A stretch of 35,715 nucleotides of DNA from a virus, in IMG/VR virus record IMGVR_UViG_3300010233_000114, positions 1 through 35,715 of that record. The stretch is one strand, 5' to 3'. The position numbers and the translations under genes were made by a program. The notes under the pieces are model-generated. The model was not told the DNA's origin and did not search any database. It saw only the letters and a list, made by a program, of their open reading frames with translations. Positions 29,335 to 35,715 of the stretch are shown piece by piece (position 1 is the stretch's first letter; every line of letters begins with the position of its first letter).

Positions 29335-29608
29335 GGCTGAATCCCTTCTGCAATTTGCCGAGTGCTTCGATATATTCCGGCGTTCCTACTTCAAAGAATT
29401 TCACCCTTCCATTTCCAATTTCCATTTGCGGCTTGCCGGATTGGGTCATCATCATTTTGCCGTTCGATCTAACCCAACGCTTCCATTCTCCCGTTTCTTC
29501 ATCGACAAATCTGCAATATCCATTCTGGCCACTGATTGATTCGCCGGTATCAAGGTCGATAACTAATCCTGTTGGCGGATTTTTGTCGTTTTCCCAATCA
29601 ATTCGCAT
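29321..29608 (-). CDS. Hypothetical protein (95 aa)
   Basis: The sequence starts MRIDWENDKNPPTGLVIDLD and has CRFVDEETGEWKRWVRSNGK, GKPQMEIGNGRVKFFEVGTP, then a helical end. It looks like a small beta-rich fold. GGAG, 5 nt before the ATG, overlaps the upstream stop codon. Its 3' end overlaps the 765-aa gene start by 14 nt. No family recognised. By position it is part of the head/portal module. Confidence 0.55.
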   Translation of the reverse strand: MRIDWENDKNPPTGLVIDLDTGESISGQNGYCRFVDEETGEWKRWVRSNGKMMMTQSGKPQMEIGNGRVKFFEVGTPEYIEALGKLQKGFSHARP

Positions 29609-29610
29609 AA

Positions 29611-29949
29611 TTACTCCAACAACAAAAGCAAAGCGGCTAACATTGCCCCTTCATCATCATTATCAGGTTTTGGCCTTCGTTTGTGTTTTTTTCTTTCCGT
29701 CCCACCCCCACCTCCCGGTCCTGTTGCGGGAGTTATGGGAGGAACGGGAGGAATATGCGTTATCGCCCCTAGCGTCATTCCCGGTATGCCGCATAAGCCC
29801 CATCCACCGTTGACAATGGATGAAGGGATTGCCCCAACATCCATGCCGGGAACGCCAAGAATCGAGAATCCGGCTGTCGCGGTTGGAGTTGTTGTAGCCC
29901 CTACCGCTTGCCCCGGTACGCCAAGTAGATCAATGCCGCCGGTTGCCAC
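29611..29949 (-). CDS. 22-residue GVPG repeat protein with basic and hydrophobic tail (112 aa)
   Basis: Three copies of a 22-residue unit are visible: IDLLGVPGQAVGA (6-18), FSILGVPGMDVGA (28-40) and WGLCGIPGMTLGA (50-62). Then comes a Pro-rich stretch, GGGGG (residues 79-83), a basic cluster (TERKKHKRRPKP) and an unusual terminal hydrophobic run (AMLAALLLLLE). It starts at a GTG (29949) with a GGTGGG sequence 6 nt upstream. I do not recognise a family. The repeats suggest a small beta-type structural unit and the C-terminus a membrane- or protein-interaction tail. Confidence 0.55.
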   Translation of the reverse strand: MATGGIDLLGVPGQAVGATTTPTATAGFSILGVPGMDVGAIPSSIVNGGWGLCGIPGMTLGAITHIPPVPPITPATGPGGGGGTERKKHKRRPKPDNDDEGAMLAALLLLLE

Positions 29950-29951
29950 TT

Positions 29952-31898
29952 TTAGCCCACCGAGGTCATCAATTCAGCCGAAGCACTCACGATGATCGCT
30001 TGAGAATACGCCGTAGTGATATCATTTTCTCGCGTCACTACCAAATTCCCCGGCGATGACGTTGTATCGATATGGTTGCGGAGTTTTCGCAGAGCGTTCA
30101 TTGACGAACGGCTTGCCGGTTCGCCTTCTGCCCCTGTAGTTGCGGTCCAATCACGCACAAGAGCAACATCAGCAAGGTATTCTGCCCCTGTTGCGTCAAT
30201 TCCTGTCGCCGTAAGCCAATTAGCGGGGATACTAGGCAGATTTGACAGGGTTGTAACCGTGGAAACAGCCCCGCCGCTCGTTGTAATCGCCCCGGCACTT
30301 ACAATGTTGGTCACTGTAGTTACGCTTCCAACCGAACCGCTTAGATTGCCGGTAATGTTTCCGGTGATATTGACGGTTGTAGCTGCATTTGTTCCAGCGA
30401 TGAACAAACCACCCGCCGCTCCCGGAATCACTCCACCCGTAAACAAACTCTTGCCGATACTGCCGCTTACCGTGAAATCTCCGCTTGTCGTATCCCGCCA
30501 AACTGCCGTAGCCATATCTGCCGCTGTGGGAAGACTGCTAATCGCTGCGTCAAGATACGTGCCAAGGATGTATCCGGCTTGCCCTGCGATATATATACCT
30601 GGAAGCGATGTAATCCAAGGATCACCCGCCGCACCCGCTGCACTCAGGGCTTGTCCTGTACTTCCCGCTGTTACGTGAGATGCAAGCGTAACGTCCCATA
30701 CGTTACCGGGATCAACAATGCTATCGACGGTTCCAAGAACATCACCGCCAACGTCACCAACCACATCCCCGCCGACACTTCCTGTAAGATTTCCAACAAT
30801 GTTTCCTGTCCATGTTCCGGTATTGTCGAATGTTTGTGTTGTTGCAAGATGAACTCCGACGATGTTGTTGCTTGCATTCGATGCAGTAACGATTCCGGTC
30901 AATGTCGTAGCCCCGCTGACCGTAAATGCATTCGTCACCGTGAAGGCGTTGAATGTCACGGTTCCTGCAACTCCAAGCGTAGAGCCAAGCGATACCGCCC
31001 CAGACAAGGTTGTAGCGTTCGTTACCGTCAAGACGTTTAAGGTAGTCGTTCCGGTTACGCCAAGCGTACTTCCAAGTGATACCGCCCCGCTTAACGTGGT
31101 TGCATTGGTCACAGTCAAAGCGTTCAGAGTCGTCGTTCCGCTCGTTGAAAGAGTGCCGGTGATCGTCACATTCCCTGTACCGATTGCACCCGTATTGATC
31201 GCTGCGAATGTCGTCGTGCCGGTCACTCCGAGAGTACCGCCAAGGGACACGTTGCCAGTTAACGTAGTTGTGCTGGTAACGGCGAAAGTAGACTGAAACG
31301 CGACTGCCCCGCTTGCCGTGAGTGTCGTGCAAGATAAAGCGGCTAGGCTTGTAGACGTTGTGACCGCAAAGGTAGATTGGAATGCCACCGCACCACTAGC
31401 CGTTAGCGTAGTACACGACAAAGCCGCAAGAGCGGTTGATGTAGTAACTGCGAACGTGCTTTGGAATGCTACCGCCCCTGATGCGGTAATCGTCGTGCAA
31501 GCCAATGCCCCTGTCGTCAAACCGGAAAACGTAGTAGCCGCATTGCTTCCGGCAATCGTGAAACCGCCCGATGCACCGCCCGCAATCGTGAAAGCTGCCG
31601 GAACGGTCTGGATGTTGAGAATTGGGACAATGCGAACGCCGCTTGTCGAGCATTTTCCGCTGATATTTATGTTGTTGAAGTTCGTCTCGCCTTGCGTCAT
31701 GGCAATCGTGTAGGTTCCCGGCGAATTGGTTGCATCATCTTCGGAAGGATGACCACTGCCCGTAGAAAACACGGTAACGCCACCATTATCGCCATTGTAA
31801 TAAAGTGTGATATTTCCGGCTTCGCCAGTGACCGGCAAATTTGTGCTTGTTTGAATCGCAAGAATGGTTACTGTCTGCGAACCTATGTTTTTTTGCAT
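29952..31898 (-). CDS. Repeat-rich fibre-like protein in the portal-side module (648 aa)
   Basis: Residues 1-100 form an N-terminal beta-rich domain like that of other phage fibres (GNITLYYNGDNGGVTV, SPGTYTIAMTQGETNF). Two tandem repeat blocks follow. Three 28-residue units (134-217, TTLTASGAVAFQSTFAV core) come first. Three 29-residue units (255-340, LTVTNATTLSGAVSLGSTLG core) come next. Residues 335-350 (GIVTASNASNNIVGVH) match a segment in the 443-aa fibre-like protein at 6400-7731. The C-terminus has VRDWTATTGAEGEPASRSSM and NALRKLRNH, a tail domain known from many phage proteins. It is likely a trimeric fibre, placed next to the portal genes rather than with the tail fibres. Confidence 0.7.
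   Translation of the reverse strand: MQKNIGSQTVTILAIQTSTNLPVTGEAGNITLYYNGDNGGVTVFSTGSGHPSEDDATNSPGTYTIAMTQGETNFNNINISGKCSTSGVRIVPILNIQTVPAAFTIAGGASGGFTIAGSNAATTFSGLTTGALACTTITASGAVAFQSTFAVTTSTALAALSCTTLTASGAVAFQSTFAVTTSTSLAALSCTTLTASGAVAFQSTFAVTSTTTLTGNVSLGGTLGVTGTTTFAAINTGAIGTGNVTITGTLSTSGTTTLNALTVTNATTLSGAVSLGSTLGVTGTTTLNVLTVTNATTLSGAVSLGSTLGVAGTVTFNAFTVTNAFTVSGATTLTGIVTASNASNNIVGVHLATTQTFDNTGTWTGNIVGNLTGSVGGDVVGDVGGDVLGTVDSIVDPGNVWDVTLASHVTAGSTGQALSAAGAAGDPWITSLPGIYIAGQAGYILGTYLDAAISSLPTAADMATAVWRDTTSGDFTVSGSIGKSLFTGGVIPGAAGGLFIAGTNAATTVNITGNITGNLSGSVGSVTTVTNIVSAGAITTSGGAVSTVTTLSNLPSIPANWLTATGIDATGAEYLADVALVRDWTATTGAEGEPASRSSMNALRKLRNHIDTTSSPGNLVVTRENDITTAYSQAIIVSASAELMTSVG
30879..31136 (-). 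repeat. Tandem 87-bp coding repeats (3 copies)
   Basis: Three in-frame copies of a 29-residue unit (cores LNALTVTNATTLSGAVSLGS and LNVLTVTNATTLSGAVSLGS, then a diverged FNAFTVTNAFTVSGATTLTG) occur within the fibre-like gene. The first two are nearly identical, which suggests recent duplication or length variation of the shaft. Confidence 0.8.
31248..31499 (-). repeat. Tandem 84-bp coding repeats (3 copies)
   Basis: Three in-frame copies of a 28-residue unit (TTLTASGAVAFQSTFAVTTS core; units at residues 134-161, 162-189 and 190-217) occur in the same gene. The translations are almost identical but the underlying codons vary, so the repetition seems selected at the protein level. Confidence 0.8.
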
Positions 31899-31901
31899 GT
31901 G

Positions 31902-32591
31902 TTAAAATCCTGTCGATCCGCCCATTCCATGACTTCCGTAAAACCACCATGAAGCAACAACTGTTGTTCCGCCAGACGTATTGAACGAAGTTATTAAAGC
32001 ATGATACGATCTTGATGAATTTAGAGTCCAATCTCCAGAATACGTGGTATTTGAACTATCAATGAGATATTGAACTGCCCCACCGATATCTCCATCCATA
32101 TCAGCCACATTGTACAAATCTGTCCAGTCACCACCCGCTCCAGTGATCGACGCCCCTGCTACGGCGTTTAATGCAGCAATCGTCAATTGGCCGGTCGTTC
32201 CGCTGATCGTGCCGGTAGTCGGCGTTGTTGATGTACTGCTGTTTGAATTGCTAGTATCGAATGATCCCGTTGTTGGTGCCCCGGCAACTTCAATGATAGT
32301 TAGGCCCACGACAACGAAAGCGGAACTTGCCGAGGTTACTGTCACTGTACCAGCGTTCGCCAAGGCGTTCTCGCAGTACCAGACCGCACAAGAAAAACCG
32401 CCAACGTCATCGGCCTTAACGTAGTTGTTTCCGGCTCCATCCGTGACGCTGCCGACGCCGACGCCGCCTTCCCAAACGATAACAGCAATCAGCAGATTTC
32501 CCGCTGATGTGGTGCTGCCAAACGTCTTGGAAAAGCTGAATACGAACGTGCCAGATGTACCAGAGACACTTTGGACTACTGAATCAGCCAT
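31902..32591 (-). CDS. Beta-sandwich virion surface-like protein (229 aa)
   Basis: The ATG at 32591 (MADSVVQSVSGTSGTFVFSF) is preferred over a TTG at 32600, which has a short 4-nt spacing from GGAG. The sequence is Ser/Thr/Gly/Val-rich: TTSAGNLLIAVIVWEGGVGV, AFVVVGLTIIEVAGAPTTGS, GTTGQLTIAALNAVAGASIT. This fits immunoglobulin-like or surface-decoration phage proteins (GNLLIAVIVW...SVTDGAGNNY pattern). The 3' end has SWWFYGSHGMGGSTGF. It follows the 111-aa gene closely. Confidence 0.6.
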   Translation of the reverse strand: MADSVVQSVSGTSGTFVFSFSKTFGSTTSAGNLLIAVIVWEGGVGVGSVTDGAGNNYVKADDVGGFSCAVWYCENALANAGTVTVTSASSAFVVVGLTIIEVAGAPTTGSFDTSNSNSSTSTTPTTGTISGTTGQLTIAALNAVAGASITGAGGDWTDLYNVADMDGDIGGAVQYLIDSSNTTYSGDWTLNSSRSYHALITSFNTSGGTTVVASWWFYGSHGMGGSTGF

Positions 32592-32592
32592 G

Positions 32593-32928
32593 CTATCCAA
32601 CCGTCTCCGTCAAATCCTTCGCCGCTGATGTCTGAAACTGTCCTTCCATTCCGCCCTTTGCCCCGTCAATAAACGTAAAGATGTTTTTCCCGTTTGCAGT
32701 TGTTCCGACACTGTTAGCGTTCAACACCGGAACGCCCCAAAGTGTTTCGAGTTGTGACCAATCGATTAAATCGGCATTCTCGTTTGGAACAAAGTTATGA
32801 ACCATCTTTGCGTGAATGCGGATTAGTCTTTCGTAGACTGATCGCAAATCCTTGATAGTGTTTATCAATTCCGCTGCTTCGGTCGCTGCGGACTGATCGC
32901 GGGCGATTTTGATAAAATCCGTCGCCAT
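32593..32928 (-). CDS. Portal-adjacent virion protein (111 aa)
   Basis: The N-terminal half is helical (TDFIKIARDQSAATEAAELI, IKDLRSVYERLIRIHAKMVH), with Asn/Asp-rich NFVPNENADLIDWSQLETLW next and a C-terminal part containing NGKNIFTFIDGAKGGMEGQF. GGAG is 6 nt before the ATG and includes the portal gene's stop. It may be a small head-module structural or assembly protein. I cannot name the family. Confidence 0.55.
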   Translation of the reverse strand: MATDFIKIARDQSAATEAAELINTIKDLRSVYERLIRIHAKMVHNFVPNENADLIDWSQLETLWGVPVLNANSVGTTANGKNIFTFIDGAKGGMEGQFQTSAAKDLTETVG

Positions 32929-32931
32929 TGC

Positions 32932-35166
32932 TTACTCCTGTTCAACCTCTCCGGTCCAAACTCCATCGGAGTTTTTCTTCAACCGGACTTTCTTGTTTGT
33001 CGGCTGTGTCACGTTCACAATCGGAGGTTCCTGTTTCGGAACGTCCACATGAATATCATTGTGAATCTCTGGCCGAATCTCAGGCGATTCCACCGTCACA
33101 TTCGGAGCGGCTACGTTCACCGTGGGAGATTCCACATTGATAACCGGAGCATCCTGTTTCGGAACGTCTACAATGACATTAGGGGCAGCTACGTGAATGT
33201 CAGGAGGAACTTGTTTCGGCATTCGGTTGAAAACATTCACCGTGGGAGCCTGAACATTAACATCCGGTATTCGTTGCTCTGGAACCTGATTATTGATCGT
33301 GATTTCAGGGGGAGATACGTTCACAATGATCGGCTGTTGTTTAGGTTGAACCATGTCATATCGCTCTTTGACCATGACATCGTGAACCCTTGACCTAGCC
33401 GCTTCCCTTGTGCCCATTTCAAATCGGCTGGCCTGTTTCTTCGCCCAATCCTGCACTCCATTACCGTTCGATTGACCGTTTTCAGGAACCATTTTGCCGT
33501 TAGTATATGTGCCAATCGCCGGTTGCGGTGTTCCGTTTGGTGTCCCATTCGGTTCATCTCCACCTTGAACCGCTCCGTCTTCTTTGACCGGCACTCCACC
33601 CCCACCCATACCCGGAGGTAGCGGAGTTTGACCGCCCAAAACCTTATCTCCCTCTTGCGGGCTGGAAAAGCCAAGGGGATTTCTCACTTCGTCTTCCCGA
33701 ATCGTTCCACCCATGCCGACAAAGGTTTTCGCCGCATTCAGCAGCTTTTCAGGGTCAGGATCATCAACATGAAAGACAACCCTAGCCGGAATTTCCTGCA
33801 TCTCAGGCGGGTAACTCCACTTTTTCATTACGTCGAGTATGTCCGTGGTACACGTATCGCCATACTTCGCGGCGTCTCGGCGAGTGATTTGCCACTTGGT
33901 TGAACGTGCGAAATCGGCCCTTCCCCTATCCCCAAATCCCGAACCGTTGTTTTCCTGTGCCCCTTGAGACATGGACTGACCAACGACGTAAACCTGAATC
34001 TGTTCTTCTACGTGCTGGACAATCCGCAGAAGTAAATCCGATCCGGTTGACGATGTATCAATGAACTGAACGGGTTGCTGCAATTCCGTTCCAGGTTCAT
34101 ACGGAACCTTGATATTGACCTTATCGCTTTGATCCACAGCCGCCTTGTTAATCGCGGCTTCCGCTGCTGGATTTCCGCTCGGATAGTACCAAAGGCGTAC
34201 TCCCTGTCCTACCCTTGCACACCAGTCAGTTACGTTGCAAAGGAACTCGTCGCGTAACCACCAGTACCAGTACGCACAGCTGCGTATTCCCACCCCATGC
34301 ACTTGGTCGCCTTTCTCTGCCGAATTGAAAGGTCCGTCAAGGATTTCGTTGGCATGAATGGCAAAACGCTGCCTCCACGATGGAGAGCGAAGATACAAAG
34401 CCTTACCACCCGCTGTAGTGAACCCATACTCCATCGATTTGGCGTGAATATCTGGAATCGGACCAACCATCGCCCCGCGTCCAGTCAATTCTGTTGACGC
34501 TTGAACTGCGACAAGAATGTAAGGACAACCATCATAGTCGTAGCCGATCTTATCGCCCTCAATTGGCAGATGCCGCTGGATTACAAGACATTCTCGTTTA
34601 TCGCGTCCTCCCGGTGCCCCTAGAATCGCTGGTAATCCAGGTGCAACACCGCCCGCTTTCGGCAAAGCGGGAAGGTCCATAACCTTTTTCTTCCAGATGA
34701 ATTGACCACCATAACGCCCGTACCAAATAGCCTCTAGCATGTACCAATTGAGATCGTAACTATGCCAGATTGACCGCCATTGTTGCGTCAAACCGTCTTT
34801 CAATGCTTTCTGCCAAGGGTCGCGTTCGTTATCGACTTCGATAGACGCACGGAGAGAACAGACGCCGTGCTTTCTCTCGTCTAGTAGGCCACGCATGAAC
34901 GGGTCTTGTCGCATCGCGTCAGCATTGAACACGGAATTACGAAGTGCTTCGTCATAAGCCCCATGCCAATAATTTCTCCACGCGGTCCCAACGATTGCTT
35001 GCATTGAAAGAACGTGCGGAACAGCCATGCCGGATTCAGGGCCGCGTTGCTCGCCAAAGAATGATGCTGGAAAATCTCCATGCTCTTGAGAATTGGTTCC
35101 TGTGCCGACCTTTGATGCTCCGTTTCTATACGGGCTAAATGTCGCATCGAAATATGATGGAGCCAT
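32932..35166 (-). CDS. Portal protein with PxVNV-repeat C-terminal tail (744 aa)
   Basis: The ATG at 35166 (MAPSYFDATFSPYRNGASKV) is chosen; the longer reading upstream is not supported by sequence character. The body has portal-like segments: SFFGEQRGPESGMAVPHVLS, RNYWHGAYDEALRNSVFNAD, AMRQDPFMRGLLDERKHGVC, IWYGRYGGQFIWKKK, WRQRFAIHANEILDGPFNSA, and QIQVYVVGQSMSQGAQENNG, fitting DUF935-like/Mu gp29-like portals. Residues ~613-722 are unusual: a run of Pro-hydrophobic alternations (PDVNVQAPTVNV, PDIHVAAPNVIVDVPKQ, VINVESPTVNVAAPNVTVES) forming an elongated tail. The last ~20 residues are KKVRLKKNSDGVWTGEVEQE. The portal ring threads DNA during packaging and ejection. Confidence 0.8.
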   Translation of the reverse strand: MAPSYFDATFSPYRNGASKVGTGTNSQEHGDFPASFFGEQRGPESGMAVPHVLSMQAIVGTAWRNYWHGAYDEALRNSVFNADAMRQDPFMRGLLDERKHGVCSLRASIEVDNERDPWQKALKDGLTQQWRSIWHSYDLNWYMLEAIWYGRYGGQFIWKKKVMDLPALPKAGGVAPGLPAILGAPGGRDKRECLVIQRHLPIEGDKIGYDYDGCPYILVAVQASTELTGRGAMVGPIPDIHAKSMEYGFTTAGGKALYLRSPSWRQRFAIHANEILDGPFNSAEKGDQVHGVGIRSCAYWYWWLRDEFLCNVTDWCARVGQGVRLWYYPSGNPAAEAAINKAAVDQSDKVNIKVPYEPGTELQQPVQFIDTSSTGSDLLLRIVQHVEEQIQVYVVGQSMSQGAQENNGSGFGDRGRADFARSTKWQITRRDAAKYGDTCTTDILDVMKKWSYPPEMQEIPARVVFHVDDPDPEKLLNAAKTFVGMGGTIREDEVRNPLGFSSPQEGDKVLGGQTPLPPGMGGGGVPVKEDGAVQGGDEPNGTPNGTPQPAIGTYTNGKMVPENGQSNGNGVQDWAKKQASRFEMGTREAARSRVHDVMVKERYDMVQPKQQPIIVNVSPPEITINNQVPEQRIPDVNVQAPTVNVFNRMPKQVPPDIHVAAPNVIVDVPKQDAPVINVESPTVNVAAPNVTVESPEIRPEIHNDIHVDVPKQEPPIVNVTQPTNKKVRLKKNSDGVWTGEVEQE

Positions 35167-35203
35167 GACAATTCTCGCGGGAAATCTGCAATAACGCTGA
35201 CAT

Positions 35204-35230
35204 ATTATCTCATTTGCCGGTCTTTGTCGA
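35204..35230 (-). promoter_or_regulatory. Possible promoter for the portal-led late block
   Basis: On the minus strand TCGACA (35230-35225) and GATAAT (35209-35204) each match consensus at 5 of 6 positions, with a short 15-bp spacer. It shares its -35 region with the opposite-facing HNH promoter. The match is weak. Confidence 0.3.
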
Positions 35231-35251
35231 TAGGCCGATAATCCATACAAT
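35224..35251 (+). promoter_or_regulatory. Promoter for the right-hand HNH gene
   Basis: A -35-like TTGTCG (35224-35229, 4 of 6) and a -10 TACAAT (35246-35251, 5 of 6) are separated by 16 bp. The predicted start lies right at the hairpin 35259-35289. Together with the two left-hand HNH genes this makes three promoter-plus-hairpin leaders. Confidence 0.5.
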
Positions 35252-35258
35252 AAACGAA

Positions 35259-35289
35259 GCCGATGATGTGTTTTCCGCACAGCATCGGC
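35259..35289 (+). promoter_or_regulatory. 5' leader hairpin before third HNH gene
   Basis: GCCGATG (35259-35265) pairs with CATCGGC (35283-35289). After an A-G mismatch, TGTG (35267-35270) pairs with CACA (35278-35281) around a 7-nt loop. No T-run follows on the plus strand. AACC (35305-35308) and GGAG (35315-35318) come next, the same order as in the other leaders. Read on the minus strand it is followed by a loosely T-rich sequence, so a terminator for a gene further right cannot be ruled out. Confidence 0.6.
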
Positions 35290-35327
35290 ATCTTGCCAAA
35301 ACAGAACCTTTACTGGAGGCTCGAATC

Positions 35328-35715
35328 GTGGCTAATACCAATCCTATTGACAAATCTCGTCCGTGCGAACATTGCGGAGTTATTTTCACGCCAACCCGCC
35401 GAATTGCTAAGGCGAAATTCTGTTCTCGCAAGTGTTTCTATGCGAGCATTCACAAGCACGGACACGCCGATGAACCTGTTTATTGCGTTTGGCAATCCAT
35501 GCTAAACCGTTGTCGGCGAGAGAAAACGCTGTATTACGAGCGTTATGGTGGACGCGGAATCAAAGTTTGCCAACGCTGGAAAGATGGATTCCAATTCTTC
35601 TCGGAAGATATGGGAGAACGGCCAACCAATCGGCACACGATTGACCGTCTTGACAATGACGGGCACTACTCTTGCGGCCATTGCGACGAATGCAAGGCGA
35701 ATAACTGGCCAGCAA
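35328..35715 (+). CDS. HNH endonuclease, 3' truncated by window edge
   Basis: A GTG start at 35328 has GGAGG 8 nt upstream. The visible 129 residues start MANTNPIDKSRPCEHCGVIF (GTG read as Met), with CEHC and CSRKC zinc-type pairs. Then WQSMLNRCRREKTLYYERYG leads to GGRGIKVCQRWKDGFQFFSE and HTIDRLDNDGHYSCGHCDEC. The core closely matches the HNH protein at 4116-4757 (YGGRGI.VC.RW, DMG.RP, IDR.DN.G.Y); here a CGHCDEC insertion follows the catalytic region. The frame is still open at the end of the window. It is divergent from the portal gene and separates it from whatever lies to the right. Confidence 0.85.
   Translation, partial: MANTNPIDKSRPCEHCGVIFTPTRRIAKAKFCSRKCFYASIHKHGHADEPVYCVWQSMLNRCRREKTLYYERYGGRGIKVCQRWKDGFQFFSEDMGERPTNRHTIDRLDNDGHYSCGHCDECKANNWPA

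Noticed and set aside
1-35715. CRISPR arrays, insertion sequences, attachment sites
   Set aside because: No regularly spaced repeats with unique spacers, no transposase, no terminal inverted repeats and no integrase were seen. The direct repeats present are in-frame coding repeats of fibre genes.

Overview
The window is a stretch of a tailed double-stranded DNA phage or prophage (Caudoviricetes). It shows portal, scaffold-like, capsid, connector, tail-tube, frameshifted tail-chaperone and fibre-like genes in a canonical order. No sheath gene was recognised and the tail module has the tube / slippery-chaperone / long-protein order, so a long non-contractile (siphovirus-like) tail is the best guess. 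The host cannot be read from the sequence. A few protein signatures (HVPAGSPEGGQF, a VNTMWDF-type segment, an RDWT...NALRKLRNH tail domain) are ones I associate with planctomycete genomes and their phages, which is only weak evidence. No large terminase, integrase, polymerase or endolysin was recognised. No tRNA, CRISPR array or insertion sequence is visible.

Layout. Positions 1-5921, plus strand: DNA-metabolism and mobile-gene block (ParB-like/HTH/zinc protein cut by the window edge, a small ORF, an SNF2-like helicase with altered motifs, an HNH nuclease overlapping a DNA methyltransferase, a second HNH nuclease, a HAD-like protein and two unknowns). Positions 35166 down to 5902, minus strand: one long late block read right to left. 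It starts with portal, an accessory virion protein, two fibre-like proteins, a 22-residue-repeat protein, a small protein, a 765-aa multidomain protein with sigma-70-like helices, and a KTSC protein. A 226-bp regulatory gap follows, with a promoter, an operator-like dyad and a terminator-like hairpin abutting the next start codon. Then come scaffold-like protein, two accessory proteins, decoration protein, major capsid, connectors, tail tube, chaperone pair with an A10 slippery site, a 633-aa ADP-ribosyltransferase-like protein in the tape-measure slot, baseplate/tail-tip proteins, fibres and a membrane protein. At 35328 a third HNH gene runs rightward out of the window.

How it works together. 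Most late genes are coupled by ATGA/TAATG overlaps or very short gaps. Two large virion-block proteins carry domains aimed at the host cell: an ADP-ribosyltransferase fold at the N-terminus of the putative tape measure, and a sigma-factor-like segment inside the 765-aa protein. My main hypothesis is that both are packaged in the virion and ejected with the DNA. A second theme is RNA structure at transcript 5' ends: all three HNH genes have their own promoter-like element followed within 5-8 nt by a hairpin and a similar ribosome-binding leader; the capsid gene and the scaffold-like gene also have strong leader hairpins.
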